A stretch of 64,000 nucleotides of DNA, from positions 77,620,177 to 77,684,176 of the forward strand of contig NC_080582.1 in NCBI RefSeq assembly GCF_029962835.1. The letters run 5' to 3'. The position numbers and the translations under genes were made by a program. The notes beneath the pieces are model-generated. The model was not told the origin of the DNA, searched no databases, and saw only the letters and a program-made list of their open reading frames with translations. Positions 20,651-33,189 of this stretch are shown piece by piece. Positions within the stretch are counted from its first letter, which is position 1; each line of letters starts with the position of its first letter. Source of the DNA: Magnolia sinica. Lineage: Eukaryota; Streptophyta; Magnoliopsida; Magnoliales; Magnoliaceae.

Positions 20651-22500
20651 GCTGCTAAATATGCACAAACAAGAGAAATAAGAAGTGAGAGTTTTAGAAT
20701 GATCACATTAATGAGCAACATAACTAGCAATAGGAACATGGAATCTGGACTACGATTGGAACCATGGTAACAGGATCCTTCCCATTGTTTAGATGATTTT
20801 TATCAAATCTAAATGCAAACTAATGATCCACCCAAAAATTGCCATGTCTAAGCTATCAATTGTTTCTAGAACTAGCAGACATTAAAAAATGGAACCTGAA
20901 ATTAAAGATACAAGCAGACTCTTGTGAACTTTCCTCCAGTGGTTTTGTGACCGCCAGTAAAAGTCATTGTAAAAGCGCCACCCAAACATCAACATGGACC
21001 CCCAAATCAACAGGGGTCAGATTTCCACATCAAGCACCAGCTGCATACATATAATACAGAAGGGAAAAAGTATCACCTTCAACATGTGCGTGCATGTGGC
21101 CTCAACTGCAGCTGACCATGACTGTCAGCCAAGTTTCCACACCAAAAATCCAGAAGTCCAATTCCGAAGCAAGCCAATTAGTGCTAAGATGGAACTAACA
21201 GCAATGCGGAGAACTTGGAACCTGAAATTCGAAACCATTAGTGGATAGCTTGGATATTTCCAAGAAAGCAACTAAGTCATGAGAAATTCACCATAAGAAT
21301 ATAAAAAAGTATATAAATTAAAAAACGTTGGTGGATAGCGTGGATATTGGTAAGAAAGCTTGCATAGTTAGTGCAAGATGCCGCATTAAATACTTGCACA
21401 TAATGCATAAACTGTCTTGGCATCCTAAAGATCCATCGAGGGTCAAATCAAAGGGCCCGTATAGATGTATAGTCAAGGAAGAAGATTCTCTCTATAAAGA
21501 TCCAATGTCAATACTCCAGTCAAGTTCATTAGGAGCTTGTCCTGTTTTATAAATGACTAGTTTTAATGCATGTATATGTGTCAACTGCAGAAAATCAGTA
21601 ACCCATCATCCAGAATACGATTTTTCAGCCTTTTGCATACCAGGTTGTCTAAACCAGACATTAAATTGGCAGAACTGCATCCCATTGGCCCATCTTCCTA
21701 AGGACATCCAAGCAAAAATAAAATAAATCCAGTACTCAATTAGTTCTCCTAGGATGTACTTTGGTTGAAAAAAATATAACCAAACACCTTGAAGAAATAC
21801 CCTTCTTGAATAATTAAGGATCAAGGTAGCAAATTATCCTCAAAATCTCAGCTTCAATGGGTTCTCCTTAAAAGAATGGCACTTAAAAATAACAGAATCC
21901 AATTAACAAAATGCCATGATTCATCAAACATGAAAGCTAACAAAAAAAACCAAGCAAAATCTGGTCGTTGGAGAAGAATACTAAGACGGTTTCGCCCCCA
22001 GATGCACACCCAAGCTGCTCACCCCTTGTGCCACCGTGTGAAGATCCATCAAGAAATGGTTTATATGGCACATTCAGTAGTTCCCGTGATATGGTTTAGA
22101 CATGATAATACATACATATACCGCGATATGGTTTAGACATGATATACATACATATGGATAGAGTATTCTCATTTTCAATGTTTTCTCATTTTTTATTTTT
22201 TTTTTGTAAAATCTCCCCAAAAATAAAATATTATCAATTTATAAATAGTTATAAAATTTTAAATATACAGGTATAAAATTAATTATTTTAACTTTTATAT
22301 ATTTTTTCATAAAAGATTGAGATAATTTTGCAATAAATAGCGAAAATTTAAAATTTTCGGTGTTTTAAAATATCTTGCAATATTATCATGATAATATTGT
22401 TTAATCATTTTTCTGCAAAACAATGTCGTGGTATTTTAAAAATCTCGGCAACATTTGTGACAATGGTCTACGTCAGCTAACCAAATAAAAGAATGACTAC
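20651..22500. other. Non-coding stretch, no gene supported
   Basis: It contains scattered short frames only. A 50-bp unit with GATATGGTTTAGACATGATA is repeated near 22,090 and 22,120. From about 22,190 to 22,470 the sequence is strongly A/T-rich. It may be intron or upstream sequence of the minus-strand gene. Confidence 0.4.
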
Positions 22501-22502
22501 AA

Positions 22503-22546
22503 CTCTCTCTCTCTCTCTCTCTCGAGAGAGAGAGAGAGAGAGAGAG
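22503..22546. repeat. Palindromic TC/GA microsatellite
   Basis: A (CT)n run meets a (GA)n run at a central CTCGAG, so the tract is a perfect inverted repeat of about 44 bp that could form a hairpin. Confidence 0.9.
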
Positions 22547-23735
22547 CAGTATCTCAGAATTGACTCTGGAATACATGATCTCCTCCGGTTACAAGACCAC
22601 AACGGGGAGTTTCTATTGCTGTTCCTTATTTTTCGTCGTAGTATCGCTATGAATCTCATTTACAGCTCTGAACAAACAAGTAGCAGGCATTTTTAAGAGC
22701 AGCTGCAAAGAGGCGATGAGTAGAAGAAGAAAGTGAAGGAAATGAGGGGCAGGGAAGCCATATTTCAGCATAGAGAGAGAGAGAGCATCTTAAACCATCC
22801 AGCACCATCTAGTTCGTCCGATCACAACAGATGAGAGCGTCCAAACCAAGGGGGACCACAATGTCAACACGAGCATATCAAGATCCAGAAGTGATCAGAG
22901 ATGCTGGCCCACCATAACAGATTAATGGCAGATTCCTTCTCAATGGTCCAGAGATATTCGCGATCAACAACTATGCAGAGTCCAGCAGATACGAACAATG
23001 AAGAAGACTTGGAATTTGAGCACAACAGATCCAGATACGATCTTCAGCCACTTTCATCAGTAAGGAGGGCCATTGATCCAATGAATCAGAAAAACACATT
23101 AGATCTCAGATCAAGATGTAGATGTAGAGCAATTGCGTGCATTGATGGCGGATTTGGAGAACGACATCAATGAAGACGGAACAACAATGTTTGTGTCACG
23201 AGCTCAGATTGGGCTTCCCGGTTTGGGATTATTGGATTTGATGGTTGCCACTACGGGTGGATGATGGAACTAAAGCGCTGGATTTAATGGTGGACGATTG
23301 CAGATGGAGATGGGTTTTGCTGTTGATGATGAGGGACAGGCAGCCTCTTATGATGGTAGTTGCTGTTGATGGAGGTTGGGTAGCTGTCCACTGGGACAAG
23401 ATCCGCTGCGACCGGATATGGGGAAGACTCTGGATAGCGGCGGTGGTTGATGGGTTAGGGTTTGGAGAAGAAAGCAGGACAATAGTGGTAGTCTGCTAGG
23501 GTTTGTAATAACGACGATTGGGGGTTTGGAGAAGAAATAGGCTTTTGACGTAAATGGTAAAAAAAAGTCAAGGGGAAAACGAATTTTTATTACGAGAGAG
23601 CATTGGTGTTTATTTTTCCAGCAGTTGTTTCCTACATTAAGGAGTGAGCCCCAATGATTCATATCTAAACCCACAGTTTGTGTTGGCTGCCGGTAAAAAT
23701 GCGCCGACAATTCCCACATTTCTTGTAGTGTGGAC
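22547..23735. other. Possible minus-strand 5' leader, then CACTA-like end
   Basis: Around 23,390-23,510 the minus strand shows AAACCCTAGC and AAACCCTAACCC stretches typical of plant leaders, which could belong to the minus-strand gene downstream. The plus-strand open frames at 22,901 and 23,245 show no domain and I do not call them. At about 23,715-23,735 the sequence TTTCTTGTAGTG resembles the right terminus of a CACTA transposon. Confidence 0.3.
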
Positions 23736-23796
23736 AACTTGTGGTTCAACTAGTTGAACTTTAAACCTTTCTTTAGAAAGAAGGTCGGTAGAAATA

Positions 23797-24055
23797 GTGA
23801 ATGCAAAGTGGATTAATAACAGTGATGCTGGTTTTTTTTTTTACGTAAAGTTGCTAACAGGTCAAGAAATATCAGTACAAGTACTTTCTAAGAGTTATGG
23901 GCAATGCCTGGAAGAGTACAAGAATGAAGTTGAACTTATTGCAAAACTCCAACACAAGCATCTCTTTCTAAAGAAGGTGCATTCATGTGGAAGAAAAGAT
24001 ATTGATATATGAATACATGCCCAGCAACAGCTTGGATGAACTGCACTTTGGTTTG
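23797..24055 (+). pseudogene. Receptor-like kinase fragment (kinase subdomains I-IV)
   Basis: The frame encodes [18 protein letters not shown] and then [18 protein letters not shown], which match the ATP-binding lobe of S-domain/cysteine-rich receptor-like kinases. The usual VAAxK-type lysine is changed (ISVQ), so this copy lacks the key residue. A frameshift follows; in the next frame [18 protein letters not shown] continues the family pattern. Then the homology ends at the start of a duplicated repeat. There is no signal peptide, transmembrane part or activation loop. It is a captured or decayed fragment. Confidence 0.8.
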
Positions 24056-25266
24056 CTTCTGTTACTAATCACATGACAAGAAAATCTCAATTTCAAGTGA
24101 TTTAGTAAACAAACCTATGGGTGCACATGTTTATTTATATCGTTTATTTTTTTCTTATAATTCTTCTTCAATCAAAATATCTAATAAAGAATATCCATCA
24201 AAATCCAACCCAAAAGCATTCGCTACTTACTTTCTTATGAATCATGGGAACTTATTTTGGGATTGCATTTTTATTTTTTTAAATAAACGCCGACGGTAAA
24301 AAACAGATAATTTTGACAGTTAATACCTGTCGGAAATGATGACGGCTACAACTGTTGAAAAAAGCTGTTGGCATGTCCGATGGCTATAACCATTGGCGAG
24401 CAACGCAGACGCCCCGTTGTCGGGGAAAGCTATCGCCGACAGTTTTTAGCCATCGGTGTTGCCTTGTTTTTTTGGTAGTACATCTTCGAATAGAAAAGAA
24501 ACGTATTGTATTATTACTAGGAGTATACTCTTCTACATTGCCCACCATCCTGTTCGATTGAGTAGGTTTAGCTTGAAAACTAAACGATAATGTGAAAACC
24601 ATGTTCCAATGAATGGCAATGTCCCAAATACAATTTGAACTGCACTTTGGTTTGCTTCTGTTACTTATCACTTATCACTTATCACATGACAAGAAAATCT
24701 CAATTTCAAGTGATTTAGTAAACAAAGCTATGGGTGCACATGTTTATTTATATCGTTTATTTTTTTTCTTATAATTCTTCTTCAATCAAAATATCTAATA
24801 AAGAATATCCATCGAAATCCAACCCAAAAGCATTTGCTACCTACTTTCTTATGAATCATGGGAACTTATGTTGGGATTGCATTTTTATTTTTTTAAATAA
24901 ATGCCGACGGCTATAACCGTAAAAAAACAGATAATTTCGACGGTTAATACTTGTCAGAAATGATGACGGCTAAAACTGTCGAAAAAAGCTGTTGGCATGT
25001 CCGATGGCTATAACCATTGGTGAGCAACGCAGATGCCCCGTTGTCAAGGAAAGCGATTGCCGACAGTTTTTAGCCATCGGTGTTGCCTTTTTTTTTTTGT
25101 AGTACATCTTCGAATAGAAAAGAAACGTATTGTATTATTACTAGGAGTATACTCTTCTACATTGCCCACCATCCTGTTCGACTGAGTAGGTTTAGCTTGA
25201 AAACTAAACGATAATGTGAAAACCATGTTCCAATGAAATACAAGTGGTGGCAACGTCCCAAATGCA
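24042..25266. repeat. 600-bp tandem duplication with CACTA-like motifs
   Basis: Two near-identical units begin TGCACTTTGGTTTGCTTCTG at 24042 and 24641. Each holds short direct and inverted repeats (GACGGCTATAACCGT-like, GCCGACAGTTTTTAGCCATC) like the subterminal repeats of CACTA elements. The second unit has ACTTATC tripled. Short frames inside are not genes. Confidence 0.85.
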
Positions 25267-25267
25267 A

Positions 25268-25790
25268 TTTCATTACATGGACATCGTCTCCTTGGTGTTT
25301 TGAGGCCTGCTTCTTTTAAGACATTTTCCATCTAACTTGTACACTCACTGGCCGCAAGCTTGGCTGAAGGATCAATAGGTGAGATGATTTTCAGTACTTC
25401 GGCTGTCGATGATAGCTCATTGGCCAACCATTCATCAGCTAGGAAACACTCTTCGCTGAGGTAGTCTGATAAGTTACAACAACTTTCTTCCTTAGGACTA
25501 ACGACTGATCAGTCTGGTTGAGAGCATTTGAGTCCCAGTTTTGCAGCATGGGAGATAGTACTACTACAGTATTCACTGCCACATGGTCCTTGTTTATTGG
25601 GATCCTCCAGAAAGGCCTAGGAAAGCTTACTTATGACCGAAGAGGTCTTGCATTTTCCTTTGATTTCCTTCTTACTGCAACCCGATGTCTTGCCATCAAC
25701 GTTTTTGGGTCTGGGTCAACGCTTTTGGTACTGCTGAAAATTTTGGGTGTGTAAACCGTTTCCATATTCCTTCTCGTGTTGTAGGAGGTT
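25268..25790 (-). pseudogene. Decayed reading frame, unrecognised
   Basis: One minus-strand frame can be followed for about 160 codons with four stops. Pieces include NVDGKTSGCSKKEIKGKCKT, FLEDPNKQGPCGSEYCSS, NLSDYLSEECFLADEWLANE, LSSTAEVLKIISPIDPSAKL and MENVLKEAGLKTPRRR. The composition (acidic, Ser- and Leu-rich with a basic start) looks like real protein rather than chance. I do not recognise the family. It begins where the tandem duplication ends. Confidence 0.4.
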
Positions 25791-25866
25791 TAACCATCCT
25801 TTGGGTCGATGGCTCCCTTCGTGGGCGGTGATTGGGAGTCATCTATTGTGGTTGGTGGCAGTTACT

Positions 25867-27180
25867 GTTAAGACCTAAATATTACATATTTATCCTTTCA
25901 ATTATATTACCTTTCCTGCCATTTAAGTGTTAATCCAATATAATTATATATGTTTTTATCATGTGAGGTAGTTTTGGATCTAAAGATGAATATGCGCCTA
26001 AAAGGATGGATTTAGAGCTTAAAAGAAAATATTGAAGAATTGGAGATTTGGATGTCATTAATGAGGAATTCACATGCCAAAGATCCAAGAAAATCAATTA
26101 CACAAAACAGAGTGCTCGGTCCCACCTAAGGTCGGTTCGGCCAATCAAAAGTGCACAAAACAACCCAACAAGAAATTATAATTTTCAGAATTAATTTGGC
26201 TCGACCTTCAGTCCGACTGAAGCCAACTTCAGTCCCACCTAAGACAGCTTAGGTGGGACCTAAAGATAGATTCTGCATAGATTTTTCAGATGAAATTCGA
26301 TGTGCGACCGAATGCAACTTTGGTGCGACCGAAGCATAACAAAAGTGTGGAAATTGAAGTTGGTTGCAAGTCGGTGTGAGTTTTTACTATTTAAAGGAGT
26401 TTTCTTAGTTGTTTTAGATACTAATTAGAGCTGGGGAAAGATACCAGTGGGTGGTGGAGTCTCTACAAAGGCTTTCTTCTTCTTCGGCTTCTCAATTCAA
26501 GTTTGTCTCTTTTATTTTTCTTCTAAGTTATTAGCCATATTAGGCTAATCTCTTAGCTGAGGCTAAGGGATGAAGCTTATAGTTCATTACATTATTTAGT
26601 TTATTTGATTCAACAAACAGTGGTTGGAATTATAATATTAGATTGAATAGATTTTGAATTTACTTTAAAGTCTTTTAGTTGTTTATTTTTGAATTTGTTG
26701 TGCACTCTGGGTACAATGAATGCTTTGATTTAACAATTGTTTATCATTGATTTCGAGAATGATTCAATCTATATAATTGATTGATCTATGGTTGTCTAAG
26801 GATGTTATAGATGCTTTTAATTCCCTACAATTGATGTTCGAGTGCTTCATGAGTGAATTGTTTAATTAAATTCATATTCTAATATTGTTTATGATTAGCT
26901 TAACCGCTCTATCTTCCAATTGGATAGGATAGGACTTCGATTCCTATTAAGTTATAATCTTTGAATTAGTAAAATAGATATTATGATTGCTATAAGTGGA
27001 CATAGTCATTTTTCTTCTTGTTTAAAACCATTTTTATCTCGCTGGATTAAACACCCAGACAAACCATTAGACTTAAATTAGTTCTAGGCTGTATTCCCCA
27101 TTCCCTGTGGATTCGATCTCGGTCTCATCGAGTTATTACTACTTCGCAACCTTGCAATAGGGGTTTGTGAACAGTCGTGA
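25867..27180 (+). mobile_element. LTR-like retrotransposon remnant
   Basis: The stretch begins TGTTAAGACC. Near 27,100 it contains CCCTGTGGATTCGATCTCGG and GAGTTATTACTACTTCGC, phrases I know from the transcribed ends of plant Ty3/gypsy LTRs. I see no partner LTR, so this may be a solo or truncated LTR. No gene is seen here. Confidence 0.45.
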
Positions 27181-27183
27181 CTT

Positions 27184-29460
27184 CTAACTGGCCAAGGACC
27201 ATGTAATGACCTCCCCATCTTGACTTGGGAGGGTCCCCCCCACCCAGAAAAAGCCTTCGAGCGCATCGGTCGCATAGCTAGGAACCCCGACTGGTTCTCC
27301 TAATGGCGTTCGTTCAAATGTTAGGGCCATCGATGCCCTTGTATTGTTCGATGTGACACTTTCCGTTGATTGCCTGGTTGGTTGATTCCTCAAATTAGGC
27401 GTGACCATGTTGACTTCGAGGTTGGATGGTAACGGGTCTATATCGATCGACATTGCTTCCTCACCTTTCTCGGGAAACTTCAGTAATTCGGGATCGATGT
27501 GATCCTAGATAACGTTCTTGAATACGACACATTTGTTAGTTGAATGAGACCGAGTTCTGTGCCATTTGCAGTATTTGGTCTTTTGTAACTCATTGACCAA
27601 TCGACCGAGGGTATCTTATGATTCATGGTATTTTGATAAATTTCCCGGCCAACAAAATATCAAATATTTCCTCAGCTTTTGTGACGTTAAAGGTGTAAAC
27701 CTTTTGAGCCTTTTGTTCGGCTGAAGCGGTCGATTCCTCTTTGACTAGTACAAAACACACTGGTGGCTTTTTAGCCACCACTACAACAATTGTGATCTCG
27801 TAATTTGAGTCATTGTAATACTAACGCAGGGGCATTTTCACACCAGGCTCGAGTGGGGTAGCCCGTGCGATGCGGGGACACACTCAGGGTGGGTGACCCA
27901 TGTGATTTGGAGCCCACGGGGGAGGTCTCATGTTCGAGACTCCTCACCGGGGGTGATTAATACAGGGGCATCTCACATCGGGCTCGAGTGGGGCGGGATG
28001 CGGAGACACTTGGGGTGGGTGACCCATGTGATTTTGGGCCCACAAGCCCACGAGGGGGGTTCGGCCGAGGTCCTAACCCATGAGACGTGGGGCTTGGACT
28101 ATGTTATAAATGGATTAATTCATCATACTCTAACAGTTCGAGCTTTTAGAGCAAGTGGTCAATTGTCCTGCATCAAATATGTCCCTAATGACGAGTTCTT
28201 TGCTTAGTTCCTTTTCGCAGAGGTTCTTCATATCAAGAGACTTTTTTGGTCAAGTCATACAAATCTACGAACTCCGTGCCTATAAACTTCTTACGAAGTT
28301 TGTATTCAAACCTGTCTTGTGCAAGTTGCATAAATTCAGCTTTGGCCATGACAACCTTATAACAACACTTCGCCCGCTTAAACCATATGATATAACTCTC
28401 ACATGTCTCTCTAAGCAACTGCCGAAAACGTACGAGGTCGGACATAGTAATCTCTATTCTTAGAGAAGAACTAAGCGTGGAACTTTTCTTCCATCTCTTG
28501 CCAAGTGTGTATTGAGTTTGACAGTAAGTTTGAGTACTATGTGAAGGCCATTGCCGTTAGTGAATGTCCAAACAATTGCAATTTATGATAGTCGTTGTTG
28601 GCCAATTCTCCACATTTCATTGTAAATCGACCAACATATTCGATAGTCGATTGACCGGGCTCGCCAGAAAATAAGGTAAAATCCGGTCGATAGTTTCTTG
28701 GCAATGAGTGTTACTGATCTATCCATTCGGGGTATGGTTTATGATACACCGAGAGAGTGTTGTGGCTGAGTACTTGGCCAACAACTTCTTGGACAATTTG
28801 TACAATCTGGTCACGATCCATCTGCTGAGGTTCTAAGACTGGTTGGTGATCGGGACCAAATCGGTTCACATTATCCTGGAATGTAGGGAACTGTTGGAGA
28901 TTGAATCCTCCTGGAAATCCTAGATTCATGTTTTTAGGTATAAAGTTCCTACCCTCTCTCTCTAGTCACCAAACTCCCATAAGAGGTGGCTCATTTCTCA
29001 TCTCCTGGATAGGAACCGATGGTGGATTACGTTGCGGATACGGCATGTGTGACAATAAAGCTACATTACCAATAGAACTTTCCTCGACATTGTATTATGT
29101 TGCCGATAGTGTTCGTTTGGCCATCATAGCTATCAATCGATGCATGGCTTCAGTCTAATTAGCCATATATCGATTGATATTTTCAGCTTAAATATGAAAT
29201 TACTCTCCCTGGGCCCTTCCATATTCCCACACAAGTTAAATGCTCATCTGTACATCTCGGAGCACAATAACTACCTCGTCTAGAAGAATAGTTCGGGAAG
29301 TTGATGCTCCTTCCTGATACCTAGCAACAGATGTTGGACTATTATTTAAATTCAATGTCTCAGGGGTTGTCATAACTCACACGTCATCTACTGGAGGTGG
29401 TGCGGTTGGCGTAGAGGGATCAACCCCGGCAGTACGAGCACTTCTTCTATTCATAGTTGG
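27184..29460 (-). pseudogene. Decayed Ty3/gypsy gag
   Basis: The minus strand gives pieces of a retrotransposon gag. From the start (about 29,455): MNLGFPGGFNLQQF near 28,929, a capsid-like block (EPGQSTIEYVGRFTMKCGEL) near 28,650, then FVDLYDLTKKVSRYEELL near 28,240. Beyond the TRIM insertion come KVYTFNVTKAEEIFDILL and GEPVGVPSYATDALEGFFWV. Many stops and frameshifts are present. No pol domain is seen, so it is a gag-only derivative or a truncated copy. Confidence 0.75.
27822..28175. mobile_element. Second TRIM-like copy, internally deleted
   Basis: It is the same family as 11750-12766. Ends are TAACGC...GCATCA, and the flanks AATAC and AATAT form a near-perfect 5-bp duplication. The first LTR is cut short (27822 to about 27,922) and the primer site is lost, while GTTCGAGACTCC from the internal domain remains. 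The second LTR (27958-28175) also lacks an inner part. It interrupts the gag remnant. Confidence 0.8.
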
Positions 29461-32340
29461 CAATACTACACCGGTAAGTTAGACACAGTCCCATTGGGCA
29501 TGCTAAAAACTTCTTGTTGTTGTTTTTGGCGCTGGGTGTGTGGGCGTGCCAGAATTGAAATTGCGGCTTCAATTCAAACCGAACAATAATGACCCTAAGC
29601 ACCAAGATAGGTAAACACGTAGTGTATGATCGAGATTTGATGAGATCGGTCGCCTATTCAACCACTCGCTCAATGTGTAAAATTGGATCAGGTGATATTA
29701 AGAGGGTGGGGTTCGTCCTTTGATGATGGGTTGCACCTTTGCCTTCTGTACGAAAGGACTTTTCTATACAGATAAAATTTTCCAATTGATGAACAAAATC
29801 CAACGCACGAGTGCAGGCTCAAATTACAGCTAAAAGTTACCCGCTACTTGGTTAATGCTACGTATTACACTACTATGGAATGTAAAACAGTAAGCTTAAA
29901 AAGTAAAAGATTACACTAGGAAATGTAACTTGTTTGACACAAAAAGTAAATGATTACACTATGAAATGTAATTTGATTGGTAAATTGACAGGATAATTGA
30001 AGGATAGATTTGGTTTGTTTGGGTTGGTATGAGAGTATTTTTCTTGCTGAATTCTTTTGTTATTTATAGTCTTTAATTTATCTACCCGTCTAGATCCTTC
30101 CCACATTGTGATGGTCCATAACCGTTCGCCATTACTTGAACTCCTTTGTTTCTCCTCTCGCCGCTTGTCTTGTAACCACGTTTATGTGTTGGTTTTATGA
30201 GGAAAAGGGAGTTTTTTGTAAATAGAGGCTCCCTGTCTTCTTAATTGATTTTCTGAAAAATGGGTTTTTGTAGGAATGGGTTTTCTGTAGCTACTTTTCA
30301 CCCAGTAATGTCTCTATTTTAATATGTGGCACTGATGTAGTATCACATTACTTAGGACTTGAAATGTTTTGGAGGCTTCAAATCTAGCACAAATGGCATA
30401 GTTGTTGTTGTTGTCTTTTTTGGCAAACTTAAAATTCCATCCAATCATTTGAAATGTCTTGAAGGCTTCAAATCCAGTTCAAATTCCATCCAATCATTCA
30501 CTTCTGCTTGATTTTTTGTTGTTTCTCAGTTTTTCCTCATTTTGATATAACCTTTCATACTATTAGAGGTCCAATTGTTAAGGTCCCTTGTCAGATGTTT
30601 AGTATCGGGCAAATTTTGAGTAATTTTCAGCTTAACCTTTTGTTGTTTCAATCCGAGCATTAGGATTTCTATGTCAATTCTAATGACCTTTGCATCTTGT
30701 GTGGAAATCACAAACTAAGAGTATTATCTGACTCTTTTTTTTTTTTTCAAAACATAGCTTCAGGAAAAAGGACCTCCACTTGATGTGAAGTTGTTGTTGT
30801 AGTAATGAGCATTTGAGCTCTAGAAAAATCAAATTATTATATCCCATTCGTTTGTTTTCTTCCATGTCTCTAAGTTTTAGTAGAAATGTTATAATATGCA
30901 TGCATGCCTGAAGTTCATTTTGTAGTCAAGCCCTACAAAATCCCCATCATCAGTTCTCATAGAATTGTTTGATTTAGAACTGCATGCTATTGGGAGTGAA
31001 GTTTTGTGTCTAGGCAATGCGTTGGATATATCTGGGCTATACTAAGTTGTGTCGACCCATTTAATTGGCATTGAATGTCTTGCCCTTGCATGTTCCTATG
31101 AATCCGTGTTCTTGTTCGTGTTCCGTTTTTTGATCATTAACAAAGTTTTATTAAAGAAAGGGAGAAAGAAGGTCGAAGGACTAGTGAATGCAGAGCGCAA
31201 GAATACAATCACTTCTTGTTTTGTTTCTCCTTACCCTTTATTCCCATTCTTGAACATTATGTAAGTTCAATTTGACTGAATTGTCTCACATCTATGAAAT
31301 GGGGATAATCTTGCAATATTTTGGTGTTAAGTTTGTAATTTCAAGTTCTAGGAGGTTAATCTACAGAAATTAGACTGCTCCTCATCCAACAATGAGCAAG
31401 CTATGGTGCAAAAAAACATGTCAACTAGGTGATCCTATGCTTCCGATCAATAACATGAAAATGGACAGTCAAGGTCGACCGGAGAAACAAAATAGATCCA
31501 TCATTTTGAAGCATCTAGTAACAGATCACTCTTTGTATTTCTTATGATTCTAAAGTAACACTTTGATTTGATGATTCTAACCATGTGATTTATGGCTCAT
31601 AAGCCATAGACAGATGTAACAAATTGATCCCATTCAAAGGGTTAGGTTCATCAAATCGGCATGATTCTTGCAACATGGCTTGCTTCTAGTTGCATGAATG
31701 GTTCAAATCGACAATAGGTCACCTTGTGTTCCGTTTAAAAGGTTTGGTAATTGTATCGCAGGTTGTCGAAGCCCATCGTTCAAACACTATCATGTCTTGA
31801 TTCTCTCTAGAATCTTATTTGAAAAAAAAAAGTATTAGTGAGCTAATGTTTACCAACTTTGAGAGCGCAAGTCAGGCAGCCAAATCCAACACATAATCAA
31901 TGGTTCTATAGGTTGTACTGGCATGGGCTTCCAGGTGCTTTATATGATTATTCCACATTTTCCGTGTGTAAAAATTTCATAATGATTACTTTGTGTAACT
32001 GGTGGCATGATGACGTTTGTGTACTTACTAGCATATATCTAGTAAAATTTTCCAGTTCTAATCCAAGTCTAATGGATTATCATTGAAATCAATTATGCTT
32101 ATAGCATATGAAATTGGTTGGAATGGTAAGTTATTTGATAGTGTGATTTTCTTTGTTCAGAACTGTGTATACTGGTATATGGTATGTTTACTTGGGAGCT
32201 TTGGATCTAGTTGAATCTTACTAATGTCACAGTTTCTTCAATGTGTTTATTATCATATTTCTTCCGAACGCTAAATGGTTTTGGACTTATTTTATTAGCT
32301 TTTGACTGGAGTACCCTATCCAAAACAGTCAGGTAATTAA
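29461..32340. other. Intergenic, no gene supported
   Basis: The part to about 29,900 may be the leader of the gag element. Near 30,365-30,510 a block with GGCTTCAAATC and AATTCCATCCAATCATT is duplicated. At about 31,370-31,720 lies a repeat whose relative occurs in opposite orientation at about 46,920-47,260 (CATGATTCTTGCAACATGGC). Open frames in this stretch show no domain. Confidence 0.4.
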
Positions 32341-32376
32341 CACAATACTGAAACGAATTCGAAAAAGATTGGTGGC

Positions 32377-32830
32377 ATGGCCTCCTCGGCTGCTGCTGCT
32401 GCTAATTCATCACGTAATGGAAAAGGCGTGGTTCCCCTGTATGGACATTACTCTGGAGGCTCTGACTTTGGCAACAACAGCCCCAAGATTGATCAGCTGT
32501 TTCAAGAAGTGACACATCATAGCATAGATGGTGCATGGGAGGTCTGTGGCAAGAAATCTAAGAACTGAACTGGGAATGGTGCTGAGAAACAGAGGGGAGC
32601 CTCAACTGCTGCCCCAAAAGCCTGGGGGCATCCAGAAATGTCTCAAAAGTCGTCCATGTCTGATAATGGTCAAACAGGATGGGCTTCTGAAATTAATTGG
32701 CGACACAGACAGTTGATTCTAAGAGACAAGCTGGCAGAGTAAATGCAAAGCCAGTGTAATCTACTAGGTCTGGTTCCTCAAATGTTTCTGAAGAGCATTT
32801 CTTTGCATTATTTGTTGAACAGAACATGAT
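32377..32830 (+). pseudogene. SGS3: SGS3 N-terminal fragment
   Basis: It opens with MASSAAAAANSSRNGKGV, then KIDQLFQEV and GAWEVCGKKSKN, the N-terminal pattern of plant SUPPRESSOR OF GENE SILENCING 3 (there usually WEVYAKKSKNR). A TGA at 32566 replaces the next codon, after which the frame continues with PKAWGHPEMSQKSSMSDN. A shift near 32,690 leads into DSKRQAGRVNAKP. SGS3 stabilises double-stranded RNA made with RDR6 in trans-acting siRNA production. The zinc-finger, XS and coiled-coil parts are absent here, so no function is expected. Confidence 0.75.
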
Positions 32831-32984
32831 ACTGTGTAACAGAATCCAGCATTGCTGTTTACAATAATGGTCAAAAAATTTCAAAATTAATTAGATAGTT
32901 TCTGCCATCTTCCCTCTTTGTTCATTTTTGTGGTAGATGGACTGTCTATTGCTTCTGCAATCTGATCTTTTTCCCGCCTATGGT

Positions 32985-33189
32985 TGTTTCAGTTGGTGGA
33001 TCTGGAAAACGTCTCCGTGGATCTTTTTCCCGCATAGTTGACCTTGAAGCAGCTGTCTGTCTTTGCACTGCCATTAAAGCCAATATCTTGGGCATAAACC
33101 TCAATGTCCCAGTCTCCCTAACCTTGCTATTGAACACTTGTGGGAAGAAGTGCCCATCTGGTAATAAATCATGTACTCATATGTATTAA
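32985..33189 (+). pseudogene. Hybrid proline-rich / 8-cysteine-motif protein fragment
   Basis: The frame gives [20 protein letters not shown], then [20 protein letters not shown], the C-terminal half of the eight-cysteine motif of DC2.15/EARLI1-like cell-wall proteins. The last conserved stretch (usually PSGFQC) is replaced by a divergent tail, and there is no signal peptide, proline-rich part or first half of the motif. It lies about 150 bp after the SGS3 fragment, on the same strand. Confidence 0.8.

Noticed and set aside
22901-23499. Plus-strand frames at 22,901 and 23,245
   Set aside because: No domain; the region looks like leader sequence on the other strand.
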